This document shows positions 50,378 to 59,430 of a stretch of 64,000 nt of DNA, piece after piece. The stretch is from Flavobacterium ajazii (lineage in GTDB: Bacteria; Bacteroidota; Bacteroidia; Flavobacteriales; Flavobacteriaceae): positions 302,839 through 366,838 of the forward strand of contig NZ_JAAEHL010000006.1 of assembly GCF_010614725.1 (NCBI RefSeq), in the 5' to 3' direction. The notes beneath the pieces are model-generated. The model was not told where the DNA came from, searched no databases, and saw nothing but the letters and a program-made list of their open reading frames with translations. Each line of letters starts with the position of its first letter. Positions within the stretch are counted from its first letter, which is position 1. The position numbers were made by a program, and so were the translations under genes.

Positions 50378-52078
50378 TTACCAGAATTTAGCATATAAAG
50401 CTAAAATAACTAATATCGTTATTACGATTAAAACCATTGTCTGTGGTTTTACAGAGAACATTCCAGGCTCTGTTTCAAAAGCTTTAGGGTTAACTTTTGG
50501 TCCTGCAAAACTCATTGCTACCATTACAAGCGTTGTGAACAAGAATGATAATCCCATACAGATATGGAATGGAATTTCGTATACAGGAACACCATCTATA
50601 ACTTTTCCGGTTGGCCATGCAGTATATAATAAAGTTTCGTTTCCAAACAATGCAGGAGCATATTCGTTGAATAATACTGATAACACGAATCCTAAAATTA
50701 CACCTACAATAGCTGCAGCTCCTGTAGTTCTTTTCCAGAACATACCAAGAATAAACATCGCGAATACTCCTGGACTAATAAATCCGGTGTATTTTTGGAT
50801 AAAGGTAAACCCTCCTTCGCCACCAATTCCAAGAACATCATTCCATGTAAATAAAACAGCCAGAAGCATCGATGCGAAAACCGCATATCTTCCGATGTTT
50901 ACCTGATGTCTGTCACTTGCATTTTTCTGAATGTATTTTTTGTGAACGTCTAAGGTGTAAATTGTAGAGATACTGTTTACTTTACCGGCTAATGAAGCTA
51001 CGATAGCTGCTGTTAAAGCTGCAACAGATAATCCTTTAAGACCTGTAGGAAGGAATGTTAACATGGCAGAATAAGCTCCGTCTTTTCCTCCAACCAATTG
51101 TGGTAAGGCATCATTTTGGTATAAAACGTAAGCAGCAATACCTGGTAGCATTACGATAAGAGGCATTAATAATTTCAAGAAACCTGCGAATAAAATACCT
51201 GTACGTGCAGTTTGTAAATCAGCACCCAATGCTCTTTGAGTAATATACTGGTTACATCCCCAATAGTTAAGGTTGATGATCCAGATACCTGCTAAATACG
51301 ACATTAATCCAGGAAAAGTTAAATATTTGTCAATTTCCAATTGAGAAGAATTCGCTGCCGGTCTGTCAATTATCATTTTGAAGTGCTCTGGTGCTTTTTC
51401 CATCAATAGATTGAAACCTGCAAGAACATCTTTTCCAAAACCAAAATGTTCTGCTACAACAGTCAAAGCGATATATGAAGTAACCAAACCTCCAATAATT
51501 AAAACTGCTACCTGAATAACATCGGTATACGCCACCACTTTCATACCTCCCAAAGAGATAATTAAAGCAAAAACAGCCAGACCGACCATAATAACATGCA
51601 GATATCCACCACCTGCTAAACCATCAATAGCAACCGCTCCTAAGTATAAGATAGAAGTAAGATTTACAAATACATATAAAAACAACCAGAAAACCGCCAT
51701 TATCAAAGCCGTTGATTCGTTATATCTTGTTTTCAAAAACTGGGGCATGGTATAAATCTTGTTTTTCAAATAAACAGGAATAAACCAAATTGCAATAATA
51801 ATCAATGCAATAGCGGCAATCCACTCGTAAGCAGCAACTGCAATCCCCAGGAAGAAGCCCTCACCACTCATTCCGATAAATTGTTCTGCTGAAATGTTTG
51901 AAGCAATTAATGAAGCTCCAATCGCCCACCATGTAAGTGTTCCTTCTGCAAGGAAATAAGCCTTAGCATCGTGTTCGTTTTTTTCGCGTTTGCGATAGAT
52001 GATGTATCCGTAAATGGACACAACGAGAAAATAAATAATAAATACTGCATAATCTGCAAAAGCAAGGTTTTGGCTCAT
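50378..52078 (-). CDS. Sodium/solute symporter (SSS family), probably sugar uptake
   Basis: This 566-residue membrane protein has ~14 helices and the SSS pattern: YAVFIIYFLVVSIYGYIIYRKR, WWAIGASLIASNISAEQFIGMSGEGFFLG (sodium-site helix), IWIINLNYWGCNQYITQRALGA and the SGLT-like GLSVAALTAAIVASLAGKVNSISTIYTLD. It closely follows the vSGLT/SglT sodium-galactose or sodium-glucose carriers. The gene lies downstream of the galMKTE genes on the same strand, though with its own -7 box in a 271-bp gap, so galactose is the likely substrate. A terminator follows. Confidence 0.9.
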   Translation of the reverse strand: MSQNLAFADYAVFIIYFLVVSIYGYIIYRKREKNEHDAKAYFLAEGTLTWWAIGASLIASNISAEQFIGMSGEGFFLGIAVAAYEWIAAIALIIIAIWFIPVYLKNKIYTMPQFLKTRYNESTALIMAVFWLFLYVFVNLTSILYLGAVAIDGLAGGGYLHVIMVGLAVFALIISLGGMKVVAYTDVIQVAVLIIGGLVTSYIALTVVAEHFGFGKDVLAGFNLLMEKAPEHFKMIIDRPAANSSQLEIDKYLTFPGLMSYLAGIWIINLNYWGCNQYITQRALGADLQTARTGILFAGFLKLLMPLIVMLPGIAAYVLYQNDALPQLVGGKDGAYSAMLTFLPTGLKGLSVAALTAAIVASLAGKVNSISTIYTLDVHKKYIQKNASDRHQVNIGRYAVFASMLLAVLFTWNDVLGIGGEGGFTFIQKYTGFISPGVFAMFILGMFWKRTTGAAAIVGVILGFVLSVLFNEYAPALFGNETLLYTAWPTGKVIDGVPVYEIPFHICMGLSFLFTTLVMVAMSFAGPKVNPKAFETEPGMFSVKPQTMVLIVITILVILALYAKFW

Positions 52079-52150
52079 TTGTTAGTAATATTTGAAATTA
52101 ATATTAAGTGATTTTTGTAAAGTTTTAAATTTTGTATTGGTTAAAAATGT

Positions 52151-52158
52151 CAAAAATA
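52151..52158 (-). promoter_or_regulatory. -7 box (TATTTTTG) for the symporter gene
   Basis: Read on the minus strand, TATTTTTG is a perfect -7 box 72 bases upstream of the start codon at 52078, in the 271-bp gap after galE. The rest of this gap is AT-rich, with no reading frame or repeat. Confidence 0.45.
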
Positions 52159-52349
52159 ATTTATTATGGTTGCGAAACTAAGTAATTTATTTTTTTAATT
52201 TGAAAAAAATACGATATGTATTTAAATTTGGCTATTTTATTAAAAAATTGAAAATCAAAAGTAAAATAAAAATAGTTATTGGCAACACAAATAAATGTAT
52301 TCTTTACATTTATAACAAAAAGATGTTTCTGTATTTAATTTAAAACTTT

Positions 52350-53363
52350 TTATTGTCTTATTTTTTGTTCCCATTTCCAGGCACTGCCAATGGCTTCGTC
52401 AAGTGTCAGATGGGTTTTCCATCCCAGGACATTATTGGCTTTGTCTGTATTGGCATAAGCTTCGGTAACATCACCTTCTCTTCGGTCTACGATTTTATAA
52501 GGCAATTTTTGTCCGCTTGCTTTTTCAAAAGCATGGATTACTTCAAGTACAGAACTTCCGGTTCCGGTTCCTAAATTGAAAATCTCCAGTTTGTCGGTAT
52601 TTGTTTTGCTGATTAATCTTTGCAATGCAATTACGTGTGCTTTTGCCAAATCGACTACATGGATATAATCACGAACGCAGGTTCCGTCAGGAGTAGGGTA
52701 ATCATTTCCGTAAACGGATAATTCTTTTCGTAGTCCAACACCCGTTTGTGTAATAAATGGTACTAAATTTTGCGGAACACCAAGTGGCAATTCGCCAATT
52801 TCGTTTGATTCGTGTGCACCAATTGGGTTAAAGTAACGCAATAAAATAGCATTCAGGTTACTTACTTTAGTTACATCTGTAATGATTTCCTCGCCAATTT
52901 GTTTGGTGTTTCCGTAAGGAGACATTGCCGGTTGAATAGGAGTTGATTCTGCGATTGGCATCTTTTCGGCCTGACCGTAAACAGTACAGGAAGAGCTGAA
53001 AATAAAATTTGCCTCTGGTTTTTGCTGTAATTCCTGAAGGATATAAACCAAAGAATTTATGTTATTTTCATAATACAGCAAAGGATTCTGAACACTTTCT
53101 CCTACAGCTTTGGAAGCCGCAAAATGGATCACACCTTTGATATCTTCGTATTTTTTAAAGAAATTCTGAACAGCAGTTTTATCTCTTAAATCAATTTGTT
53201 CAAAAAGTGGTTTTTTACCTGTAATTCTTTCGATACCGTCTAAAACTTCAATTGAAGAATTAGAAAGATTATCAATTACGATTACTTCAAAATTTTCGTT
53301 TTGTAATTCTACAACGGTGTGTGAGCCGATAAAACCTAACCCACCTGTAACGACTATTTTCAT
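52350..53363 (-). CDS. galE: UDP-glucose 4-epimerase
   Basis: This 337-residue NAD enzyme interconverts UDP-galactose and UDP-glucose. It shows GGLGFIGSHTVVEL (NAD loop), FIFSSSCTVYGQ (catalytic Ser), SPYGNTKQIGEE (Tyr-x-x-x-Lys) and the C-terminal RREGDVTEAYANTDKANNVLGW of GalE. It is the last gene of the galM-galK-galT-galE operon, two bases after galT. Confidence 0.95.
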   Translation of the reverse strand: MKIVVTGGLGFIGSHTVVELQNENFEVIVIDNLSNSSIEVLDGIERITGKKPLFEQIDLRDKTAVQNFFKKYEDIKGVIHFAASKAVGESVQNPLLYYENNINSLVYILQELQQKPEANFIFSSSCTVYGQAEKMPIAESTPIQPAMSPYGNTKQIGEEIITDVTKVSNLNAILLRYFNPIGAHESNEIGELPLGVPQNLVPFITQTGVGLRKELSVYGNDYPTPDGTCVRDYIHVVDLAKAHVIALQRLISKTNTDKLEIFNLGTGTGSSVLEVIHAFEKASGQKLPYKIVDRREGDVTEAYANTDKANNVLGWKTHLTLDEAIGSAWKWEQKIRQ

Positions 53364-53364
53364 T

Positions 53365-54414
53365 TTATTTGTTTTTATAATGTATATCTGAGAGCTCTCT
53401 TAAAACGGCAGCACTTTTTTCAGGAGTAATGTCACGTTGTGATTCGCCTAACATTTCGTATCCTACCATGAATTTTTTTACGGTAGCAGAACGCAATAGA
53501 GGCGGATAAAAATGCATGTGAAACTGCCATTCTTCATGATCTTCTCCGTCTGTAGGAGCCTGGTGAATTCCTGAAGAGTACGGGAAAGAAGTATTGAAAA
53601 GGTTATCGTACTTGGTAGTCAGCTGTTTCAGGATTGTGGCATAAGACGTCACTTCATCTGCTGTAAAATCGGTGATTTTTGTAATGTGTCTTTTGCTGAT
53701 GATCATGGTTTCGTATGGCCAGATTGCCCAAAACGGAACCAGTGCTGCAAAATGCTCATTTTCGATTACGATGCGTTCTTCCTTACTTAATTCAGCTTTA
53801 AGATAATCCTGTAAAAGATTTCGGTTGTTTTTGCTGAAATAACTTTTTAAATTGATTTGTGTCTTTTCAACCTGTGTAGGCAAAGAAGACTGAGCCCAGA
53901 TTTGCCCGTGCGGATGCGGGTTGCTGCATCCCATAACGCTTCCTTTGTTTTCAAAAATCTGTACGTGGTTGATGTAGTCAATACTGCCCAGATCGGTATA
54001 TTCTTTTTGCCAGGTACGGATAATATTTTCGATACCGTCAACTTCCATTTCTGGTAAAGTAAGGTCGTGCCTTGGCGAAAAACAAACTACTCTTGAAATT
54101 CCTCTTTCCGGCTGTGCTTTAAAGAAAGTTTGTCTGATGTCGTCTTCAAACATGATTTCATCCTGCTTCATCGCAGCAAAATCATTTTCAAACACAAACG
54201 AACTTTCGTAATTAGGATTGTTCACACCATTAGCGCGTACATTTCCCGGACATAAATAGCAGGTCGGATCGTATTTTGGTAATTTTTCAGTAGAAATAGT
54301 TTCATTCTGACCTTGCCAAGGTCTTTTTGCACGATGAGGTGAAACCAAAACCCATTCGTTTAGCAAAGGGTTATAACGTCTGTGCGGATCTTCGTTAATA
54401 TCAAAATTTCTCAT
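53365..54414 (-). CDS. galT: Galactose-1-phosphate uridylyltransferase
   Basis: This 349-residue enzyme transfers UMP from UDP-glucose to galactose-1-phosphate. The zinc-site motif CYLCPGN and the active-site SNPHPHGQIWA (nucleophilic His) are visible, as are HRAKRPWQGQ near the start and FHMHFYPPLLRS near residue 295. It is two bases from galK and two from galE. Confidence 0.95.
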   Translation of the reverse strand: MRNFDINEDPHRRYNPLLNEWVLVSPHRAKRPWQGQNETISTEKLPKYDPTCYLCPGNVRANGVNNPNYESSFVFENDFAAMKQDEIMFEDDIRQTFFKAQPERGISRVVCFSPRHDLTLPEMEVDGIENIIRTWQKEYTDLGSIDYINHVQIFENKGSVMGCSNPHPHGQIWAQSSLPTQVEKTQINLKSYFSKNNRNLLQDYLKAELSKEERIVIENEHFAALVPFWAIWPYETMIISKRHITKITDFTADEVTSYATILKQLTTKYDNLFNTSFPYSSGIHQAPTDGEDHEEWQFHMHFYPPLLRSATVKKFMVGYEMLGESQRDITPEKSAAVLRELSDIHYKNK

Positions 54415-54416
54415 TC

Positions 54417-55589
54417 TTAATTTGTCGTGGTATAAAGTGATGTTCCGTTTGAGATCTTCACATCATAAATTTTTAAATCAATTCCAAATGTATCAAAATA
54501 AAGACTAGTAAACGCTTCTTTAATTCTGTTTTCGTGTCCTTTTTTGATTAAAGTTATAGCACAGCCTCCAAAGCCGCCTCCCATTAGTCGGGATCCGATT
54601 ACACTTTCTTCTTTTTTTGCCAGTTCTACTATAAAGTCTAATTCAGCACAGCTAACTTCATAATCTTTTGATAAACCATCGTGAGTATCAAAAAGCAATT
54701 GTCCTAAGAGTTCAATATTTCCGTTATCCAGAGCTTCACACGCCTGAGTAACACGCAAAATTTCTTTCACTACAAAATGAACTCTTTTAAAAACAACTTC
54801 AGACATTTTATCTTTAAGACTTAAAACCTGTTCTTCAGTACAATCTCTGAACGTTTTGATTTCAGGAAAATGGTTTTTGATAATGGAAAGCCCTTCTTCA
54901 CATTCTAATCTTCTGTTGTTGTATTCAGATGTAAAAAGAGAGTGTTTTACATTACTGTCAAACAAAACCAGTGAATAATCTTTGAAATCAGCATTGTGAT
55001 ATTCAAATTCTAATGTATTGCAATCTAATTTTATTACTTTATTTTCAAGTCCGTGAACGCTTGAAAACTGATCCATAATACCGCAATTAATACCAACCCA
55101 GTGCTCAGCTTTTTGTCCCATCAGGGCAACATCAACTTTCTCAATTTTTAAACCGAATAATTCTTTGATTCCGAAAATCATTCCGCATTCCAGAGCAGCC
55201 GATGATGATAACCCAGAACCAACCGGAATATTACTGCTGAAAACGCAGTTGAAACCTTCGAAAGAAAAACCATTATCCTGCAATTGTTTGATAACACCAA
55301 GGATATAATTTGTCCAGACCACATCGCTTAATTGAATTTCCTGAGTCAGATCAACTTCAAATTCTTCATTCAAATCAATGGCGATAATTTTTGAGGTTTT
55401 CGAATTGCTTTTTTCAAAGGCAAAGCAGATGATTTTATCAATTGCAGCAGGTAAAACATAACCGTCATTATAATCGACATGTTCACCAATAATATTGATT
55501 CTTCCAGGAGAAAGTACAATTTTTTGAGGCGTTGTTCCGAATGATTTCTCAAAAAAAGCAGTGGTATTCTGTATTAAAATCTCGTTCAT
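54417..55589 (-). CDS. galK: Galactokinase
   Basis: This 390-residue GHMP kinase has the galactokinase signature GRINIIGEHVDYNDGYVLPAAI near residue 29, the ATP loop PVGSGLSSSAALECG near 120 and the C-terminal GSRLMGGGFGGCAITLI. It makes galactose-1-phosphate for GalT. It lies two bases before galT and 36 after galM. Confidence 0.95.
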   Translation of the reverse strand: MNEILIQNTTAFFEKSFGTTPQKIVLSPGRINIIGEHVDYNDGYVLPAAIDKIICFAFEKSNSKTSKIIAIDLNEEFEVDLTQEIQLSDVVWTNYILGVIKQLQDNGFSFEGFNCVFSSNIPVGSGLSSSAALECGMIFGIKELFGLKIEKVDVALMGQKAEHWVGINCGIMDQFSSVHGLENKVIKLDCNTLEFEYHNADFKDYSLVLFDSNVKHSLFTSEYNNRRLECEEGLSIIKNHFPEIKTFRDCTEEQVLSLKDKMSEVVFKRVHFVVKEILRVTQACEALDNGNIELLGQLLFDTHDGLSKDYEVSCAELDFIVELAKKEESVIGSRLMGGGFGGCAITLIKKGHENRIKEAFTSLYFDTFGIDLKIYDVKISNGTSLYTTTN

Positions 55590-55625
55590 TATTTTTAATT
55601 TTCTGTGTTGTTTTTGGTATAATTT

Positions 55626-56672
55626 CTATTTTATATTCTCGAATTTATAAATGGTCGTCTGCTGGTATTCGTCTCCCTTTTTTAAAACTGAATTAGGAAA
55701 ATGTGCCTGATTTGGTGCGTCAGGGAAATTTTGGGTTTCAAAACAAATTCCGCTGACAGGAGTGTAATTTACGTTTTCTTTTCCTTTTAAAATATTAAAA
55801 CAATTTCCACCCACATATATATGTACGCTAGGCTGATCTGTATAAACGCTCATCTTTAAATTGTTTTTCGGACTGAATAACTGAGCAGCGATTTCTACAT
55901 TTGAATTAACAACAAACGAATTGTCTATAGAAGCCGGACAGTTTTTTGTAGTTCTGAAATCAAAATTATGCCCGTCAAGAGCAGTGAATTTTCCGGTTGG
56001 GATATTATCACTATTTGTTTCCAGCATTTTATCAGCATCGATAAACATTTCCTGATCCAGTACATCCGAATCATGACCGTTAAGGTTAAAATAACTGTGG
56101 TGGGTTAGATTTATAACGGTATCTTCTGTAGTCGTGGCTTTATATTCGAGTTTTAATTCGTTTTCTTCCGTTAAGGTATAGGTTAAGAAAACCTGTAATT
56201 CACCGGGATAATTTTCTTCTAAATTTTCACTGATCAGATGAAAAGTTACAGACTGGTCTGTTAGATCAGTAACATCCCATATTTTTTGACCAAAACCAAT
56301 ATTTCCTCCGTGCAAAGCGTTTCCGTTATTGTTTCCGGCCAGTTCAAATGTTTTGTCGTTTAAAGTAAAACGACCTTTATTGATACGTCCGGCATAACGT
56401 CCGACAGTTGTCCCGAAATATGGAGCACTCGGTAAATTATAGGATTCAATATAAGAATTAGGATTGTCAAAACCCAAAACAATATCTGTGAGATTTCCAT
56501 AAGAGGAAGGAACTTGTAGTGATGTTACAGTCGCACCATAGTTGGTAAGCAGGACTTTCATTCCGTTATTATTAGTCAGTTCAAAAGAATGGATTTCTTC
56601 CTTATCAGGAGATAAACCAAACAATTTGAAATTAGAGTGATTCTGGAAATGCGATATATGTTTTAATTTCAT
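55626..56672 (-). CDS. galM: Aldose 1-epimerase (galactose mutarotase)
   Basis: This 348-residue enzyme interconverts alpha and beta galactose. The pattern TVGRYAGRINKGRFTLNDKTF, HGGNIGFGQKIWD (catalytic His), LTHHSYFNLNGHDS (second His) and the C-terminal SGICFETQNFPDAPNQAHFP (catalytic Glu) is complete. There is no signal peptide. It is the first gene of the gal operon, preceded by a -7 box and a candidate operator. Confidence 0.93.
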   Translation of the reverse strand: MKLKHISHFQNHSNFKLFGLSPDKEEIHSFELTNNNGMKVLLTNYGATVTSLQVPSSYGNLTDIVLGFDNPNSYIESYNLPSAPYFGTTVGRYAGRINKGRFTLNDKTFELAGNNNGNALHGGNIGFGQKIWDVTDLTDQSVTFHLISENLEENYPGELQVFLTYTLTEENELKLEYKATTTEDTVINLTHHSYFNLNGHDSDVLDQEMFIDADKMLETNSDNIPTGKFTALDGHNFDFRTTKNCPASIDNSFVVNSNVEIAAQLFSPKNNLKMSVYTDQPSVHIYVGGNCFNILKGKENVNYTPVSGICFETQNFPDAPNQAHFPNSVLKKGDEYQQTTIYKFENIK

Positions 56673-56697
56673 GTTATTTTTATCAAAAGTGAAAATT

Positions 56698-56705
56698 CAA
56701 AATTA
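56698..56705 (-). promoter_or_regulatory. -7 box (TAATTTTG) for the gal operon
   Basis: Read on the minus strand, TAATTTTG is a perfect -7 box 25 bases before the galM ATG at 56672. The direct repeat at 56728-56743 covers its -33 region, where no TTG is seen. Confidence 0.55.
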
Positions 56706-56727
56706 TATTTATTTCTGCTTTTTGCAT

Positions 56728-56743
56728 ACCAGTACCTACCAGT
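56728..56743. promoter_or_regulatory. Direct repeat, candidate operator for the GntR-type regulator
   Basis: ACCAGT occurs at 56728-56733 and again at 56738-56743, ten bases apart, one helical turn (ACCAGTACCTACCAGT). It lies in the gap between the divergent galM and gntR-type genes and over the -33 region of the gal promoter. Dimeric GntR/LacI-like regulators often bind such sites, so this is the best guess for local control. Confidence 0.5.
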
Positions 56744-56773
56744 TTTTTGTATATTGCAAAAAAATCTTTTTCT

Positions 56774-57772
56774 ATGAGTATCATTTCGATTCAAAATAAT
56801 CTGGGTCTGCCAAAATATAAACAGATAATTCTTTCAGTTGAAAAAGCAATTGATGAAGAGAAACTGAAAAAAGGAGACAGGCTTCCGTCTGTAAACAAAG
56901 TCTGTCTGGCTTTCTCCTTATCGCGTGATACCGTGCTGCAAGCCTACGATGAACTTAAAAAGCGGGGGATAATTTACGCCATTCCGGGTAAGGGCTATTA
57001 CGTTAAAAGTATTGAAACCAGTATCAAACAGAAGATTTTTTTACTTTTTGATGAGCTTAATATTTTTAAGGAAGACATCTATAATTCATTTTTAAAAAGT
57101 ATTGGAAAAAACGTTCAGGTTGATATTTTTTTCCATCATTTTAATGTTCCGGTCTTCAAAAAACTAATAAATGACAGTAACGGGAATTATACCAAATACA
57201 TCATTATGCCGACCAACCTGACGGGTATAGTTGAGACCATAAAAACCCTACCAGTAAACGAAGTGATTATTCTGGATCAGACAAATCCTGACTTAAAAAT
57301 GTATCCTGCCATTTATCAAAATCACCAAAAAGATATTTTTGAAGGGCTTTTTAAAGGAAAATCAAGACTGGGCAAATACAAAAAACTTATTTTAATTTTC
57401 CCAGGTTTCCGTGAGCCGTTAGGAATGAAAACAGGATTTGAAAATTTTTGTACAGAACATAATTTTGATTATGAAATCATTACACAATTTACCGATCATG
57501 TAATAGCAATTGGTGATTTATATGTGATTCCAAATGATCGTGATCTGGTTGGAGTAATCGAAGAAGCCAGAAATCACAATCTGAAATTAGGAACCGATTT
57601 TGGCATTATTTCGTATAATGAAACTTCTTTGAAAAAAGTTGTGGCAAACGGAATTGCGACTATTTCAACCCATTTTGAAGACATGGGAAAAATACTGGCC
57701 GATATGGTTCTTAAAGGGAAAAACGAGCAAATAGAAAACAAATCTTCGCTAATTATGCGAAATTCACTTTAA
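56774..57772 (+). CDS. GntR-type sugar-responsive transcriptional regulator
   Basis: This 332-residue regulator has an N-terminal GntR winged helix (PKYKQIILSVEKAIDEEKLKKGDRLPSVNKVCLAFSLSRDTVLQAYDELKKRGIIYAIPGKGYYV, residues ~10-78) joined to a LacI/periplasmic-binding-like sensor (VIILDQTNPDLKMYPAIYQNHQKDIFEGL, DFGIISYNETSLKKV). Such chimeras control sugar genes in Bacteroidetes. It is divergent from the gal operon, which it probably regulates in response to galactose. The ATG at 56774 is chosen; a TTG start nine codons upstream is less likely. Confidence 0.88.
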   Translation: MSIISIQNNLGLPKYKQIILSVEKAIDEEKLKKGDRLPSVNKVCLAFSLSRDTVLQAYDELKKRGIIYAIPGKGYYVKSIETSIKQKIFLLFDELNIFKEDIYNSFLKSIGKNVQVDIFFHHFNVPVFKKLINDSNGNYTKYIIMPTNLTGIVETIKTLPVNEVIILDQTNPDLKMYPAIYQNHQKDIFEGLFKGKSRLGKYKKLILIFPGFREPLGMKTGFENFCTEHNFDYEIITQFTDHVIAIGDLYVIPNDRDLVGVIEEARNHNLKLGTDFGIISYNETSLKKVVANGIATISTHFEDMGKILADMVLKGKNEQIENKSSLIMRNSL

Positions 57773-57870
57773 GATTCTGTTGAATTAAAAGAAAAGGGTT
57801 TAACTGCGATTAGAACTCAATCAAAATTTTGTTTTTTACTATGATTCCTTTAGTTTTGGAAAAAAAAACA

Positions 57871-59013
57871 ATGAAAGTATTTGATGTAGCCATCATTGGA
57901 AGCGGTCCGGCTGGAGCTTCTGCAGCTTTTGAATTATCGAAAAGCGGAATTACGACTGTCATAATTGAGAAAGAAATTCTGCCAAGATATAAAACGTGTG
58001 GTGGTGGCCTGGTGCACAGAGGAAGGATAAATATTCCTTTTGATGTTTCATCAGTTGTTGAAAAAGAATTCTACGAAGTTGATACTTATTTTTCAAACAC
58101 AAACATCAAGCTTACGACAAAAAGAGACAAGCCCATCATTAGCATGATTATGCGCGATGCTTTTGATAATCTGATTGTAGAAAAAGCAAAAGAAAACGGC
58201 GTTACTCTTTTACAAAATCATAAAGTTACCAGTATCACTTTTGGTGAAAATCAAACAATTCATACTTCTGAGGGCGATATACAGGCAAAATTTATTATCG
58301 CCGGTGATGGAGCTTTAAGTCCCATAGCCAAAATGGCAGGATGGGAAGAAACCCGAACAGTTATTCCGGCTTTAGAATATGAGATAGAAGTTCCTCAGGC
58401 TGATTTTGAAAGATTATCAAAAAATGTCCGTTTTGATGTTGATGCAATTCCGTCCGGTTATGGCTGGTGTTTTCCTAAAAAGAATCACTTATCTGTAGGC
58501 GTTTGTATTTTAACAAAAGCGAACCAAAAGATTGATTTGAAAAAATATTACGCAGCCTATTTAAAAACGTTGGGAATTACAGAAATTGTAAAAGAAGATG
58601 CCCACGGATTTGTAATTCCGGTTTCTCCAAGAACGGATTCTTTTGTTCGAAAAAATGTTTTTTTAATTGGCGATTCAGCAGGATTTGCAGATCCTGTACT
58701 CGCCGAAGGTATTTCAAACGCCATATTAAGCGGAATTTTAGCAGCGCAATCCATTATAGAAGGTAAACTTGATCCTGTGCGATCTTCAGAACTGTATCAT
58801 GAAAAATTAGAAAACGGTATTTTACCCGAAATAAAAGCCGGGGTTACTTTGGCCAAAATTTTCTATAGCAAAAAAATATTGCGCAACTTTATCGCCAAAA
58901 ACTACGGTTCTCTTTTAGCGAATGCCATGACAGATATTTTTATGGGGGCCAGAACGTATCCTAAAGATTATAAAAAGACTATACGTGAAAAAATTAAAGG
59001 GGCTATTTTTTAA
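57871..59013 (+). CDS. Geranylgeranyl reductase-like FAD oxidoreductase
   Basis: This 380-residue flavoprotein has DVAIIGSGPAGASAAFELSKSG (FAD loop), the family Cys motif YKTCGGGLVHRGR and the second FAD motif NVFLIGDSAGFADPVLAEGISNAILSG. It belongs to the geranylgeranyl reductase group that saturates isoprenoid double bonds or modifies menaquinone or archaeol-type lipids. Substrate unknown. ATGs at 57841 and 57871 are both possible; the shorter start (MKVFDVAI) matches the domain edge. It lies 98 bp after the regulator and is followed by a terminator. Confidence 0.85.
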   Translation: MKVFDVAIIGSGPAGASAAFELSKSGITTVIIEKEILPRYKTCGGGLVHRGRINIPFDVSSVVEKEFYEVDTYFSNTNIKLTTKRDKPIISMIMRDAFDNLIVEKAKENGVTLLQNHKVTSITFGENQTIHTSEGDIQAKFIIAGDGALSPIAKMAGWEETRTVIPALEYEIEVPQADFERLSKNVRFDVDAIPSGYGWCFPKKNHLSVGVCILTKANQKIDLKKYYAAYLKTLGITEIVKEDAHGFVIPVSPRTDSFVRKNVFLIGDSAGFADPVLAEGISNAILSGILAAQSIIEGKLDPVRSSELYHEKLENGILPEIKAGVTLAKIFYSKKILRNFIAKNYGSLLANAMTDIFMGARTYPKDYKKTIREKIKGAIF

Positions 59014-59430
59014 TTAAAAGAGTTCTCCAGTTTTAATTAAGTTCAGAATTCATTTCAAAATCAAAAAGAAAAAAACTGAAAGTTAGACCTTTCAGGATTT
59101 TTCTTTTTGATAACTCATCCAAAAAAAAGTAAGCATGTCATAAATTCCGTAAAATGAAAATATTTTATTTAGCAATATGAGCGACTTATTTATTCAAAAG
59201 CAAATCAATTAGCAAGTATGTAACTATATAGAAAAACAGAAAGTTTTTGACTCTTTGAAATTATAATTAACATTATTTTTTTAGATAAAATTTATTAACA
59301 CGTTGTAATCTAAATGCATATTATGAAATTTTAAACATTTTAATACTTTTTTGTTAACAATTAACAAGGTATTTTTTATTAATTAGTATGATTTTCACAA
59401 TTAATCTTTTAATATTAATTTACATCAATT
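59014..59430. other. Intergenic region before the RHS genes
   Basis: This 417-bp gap is very AT-rich. Apart from the terminator near its left end, no reading frame, RNA gene or clear -7 box is visible. Words like TTAACAATTAACAAGG near 59350-59370 repeat weakly (TTAACA). The promoter of the RHS genes must lie here but could not be placed. Confidence 0.4.
59065..59109. terminator. Terminator after the geranylgeranyl reductase-like gene
   Basis: CTGAAAG (59076-59082) pairs with CTTTCAG (59089-59095) around a six-base loop, with A runs to the left and T-rich TTTTTCTTTTT to the right, which can pair further. Confidence 0.78.

Noticed and set aside
50352..50906. 184-residue open frame on the plus strand
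   Set aside because: It lies entirely antisense to the symporter gene and across its terminator, and its translation shows no domain pattern; the symporter frame is conserved.
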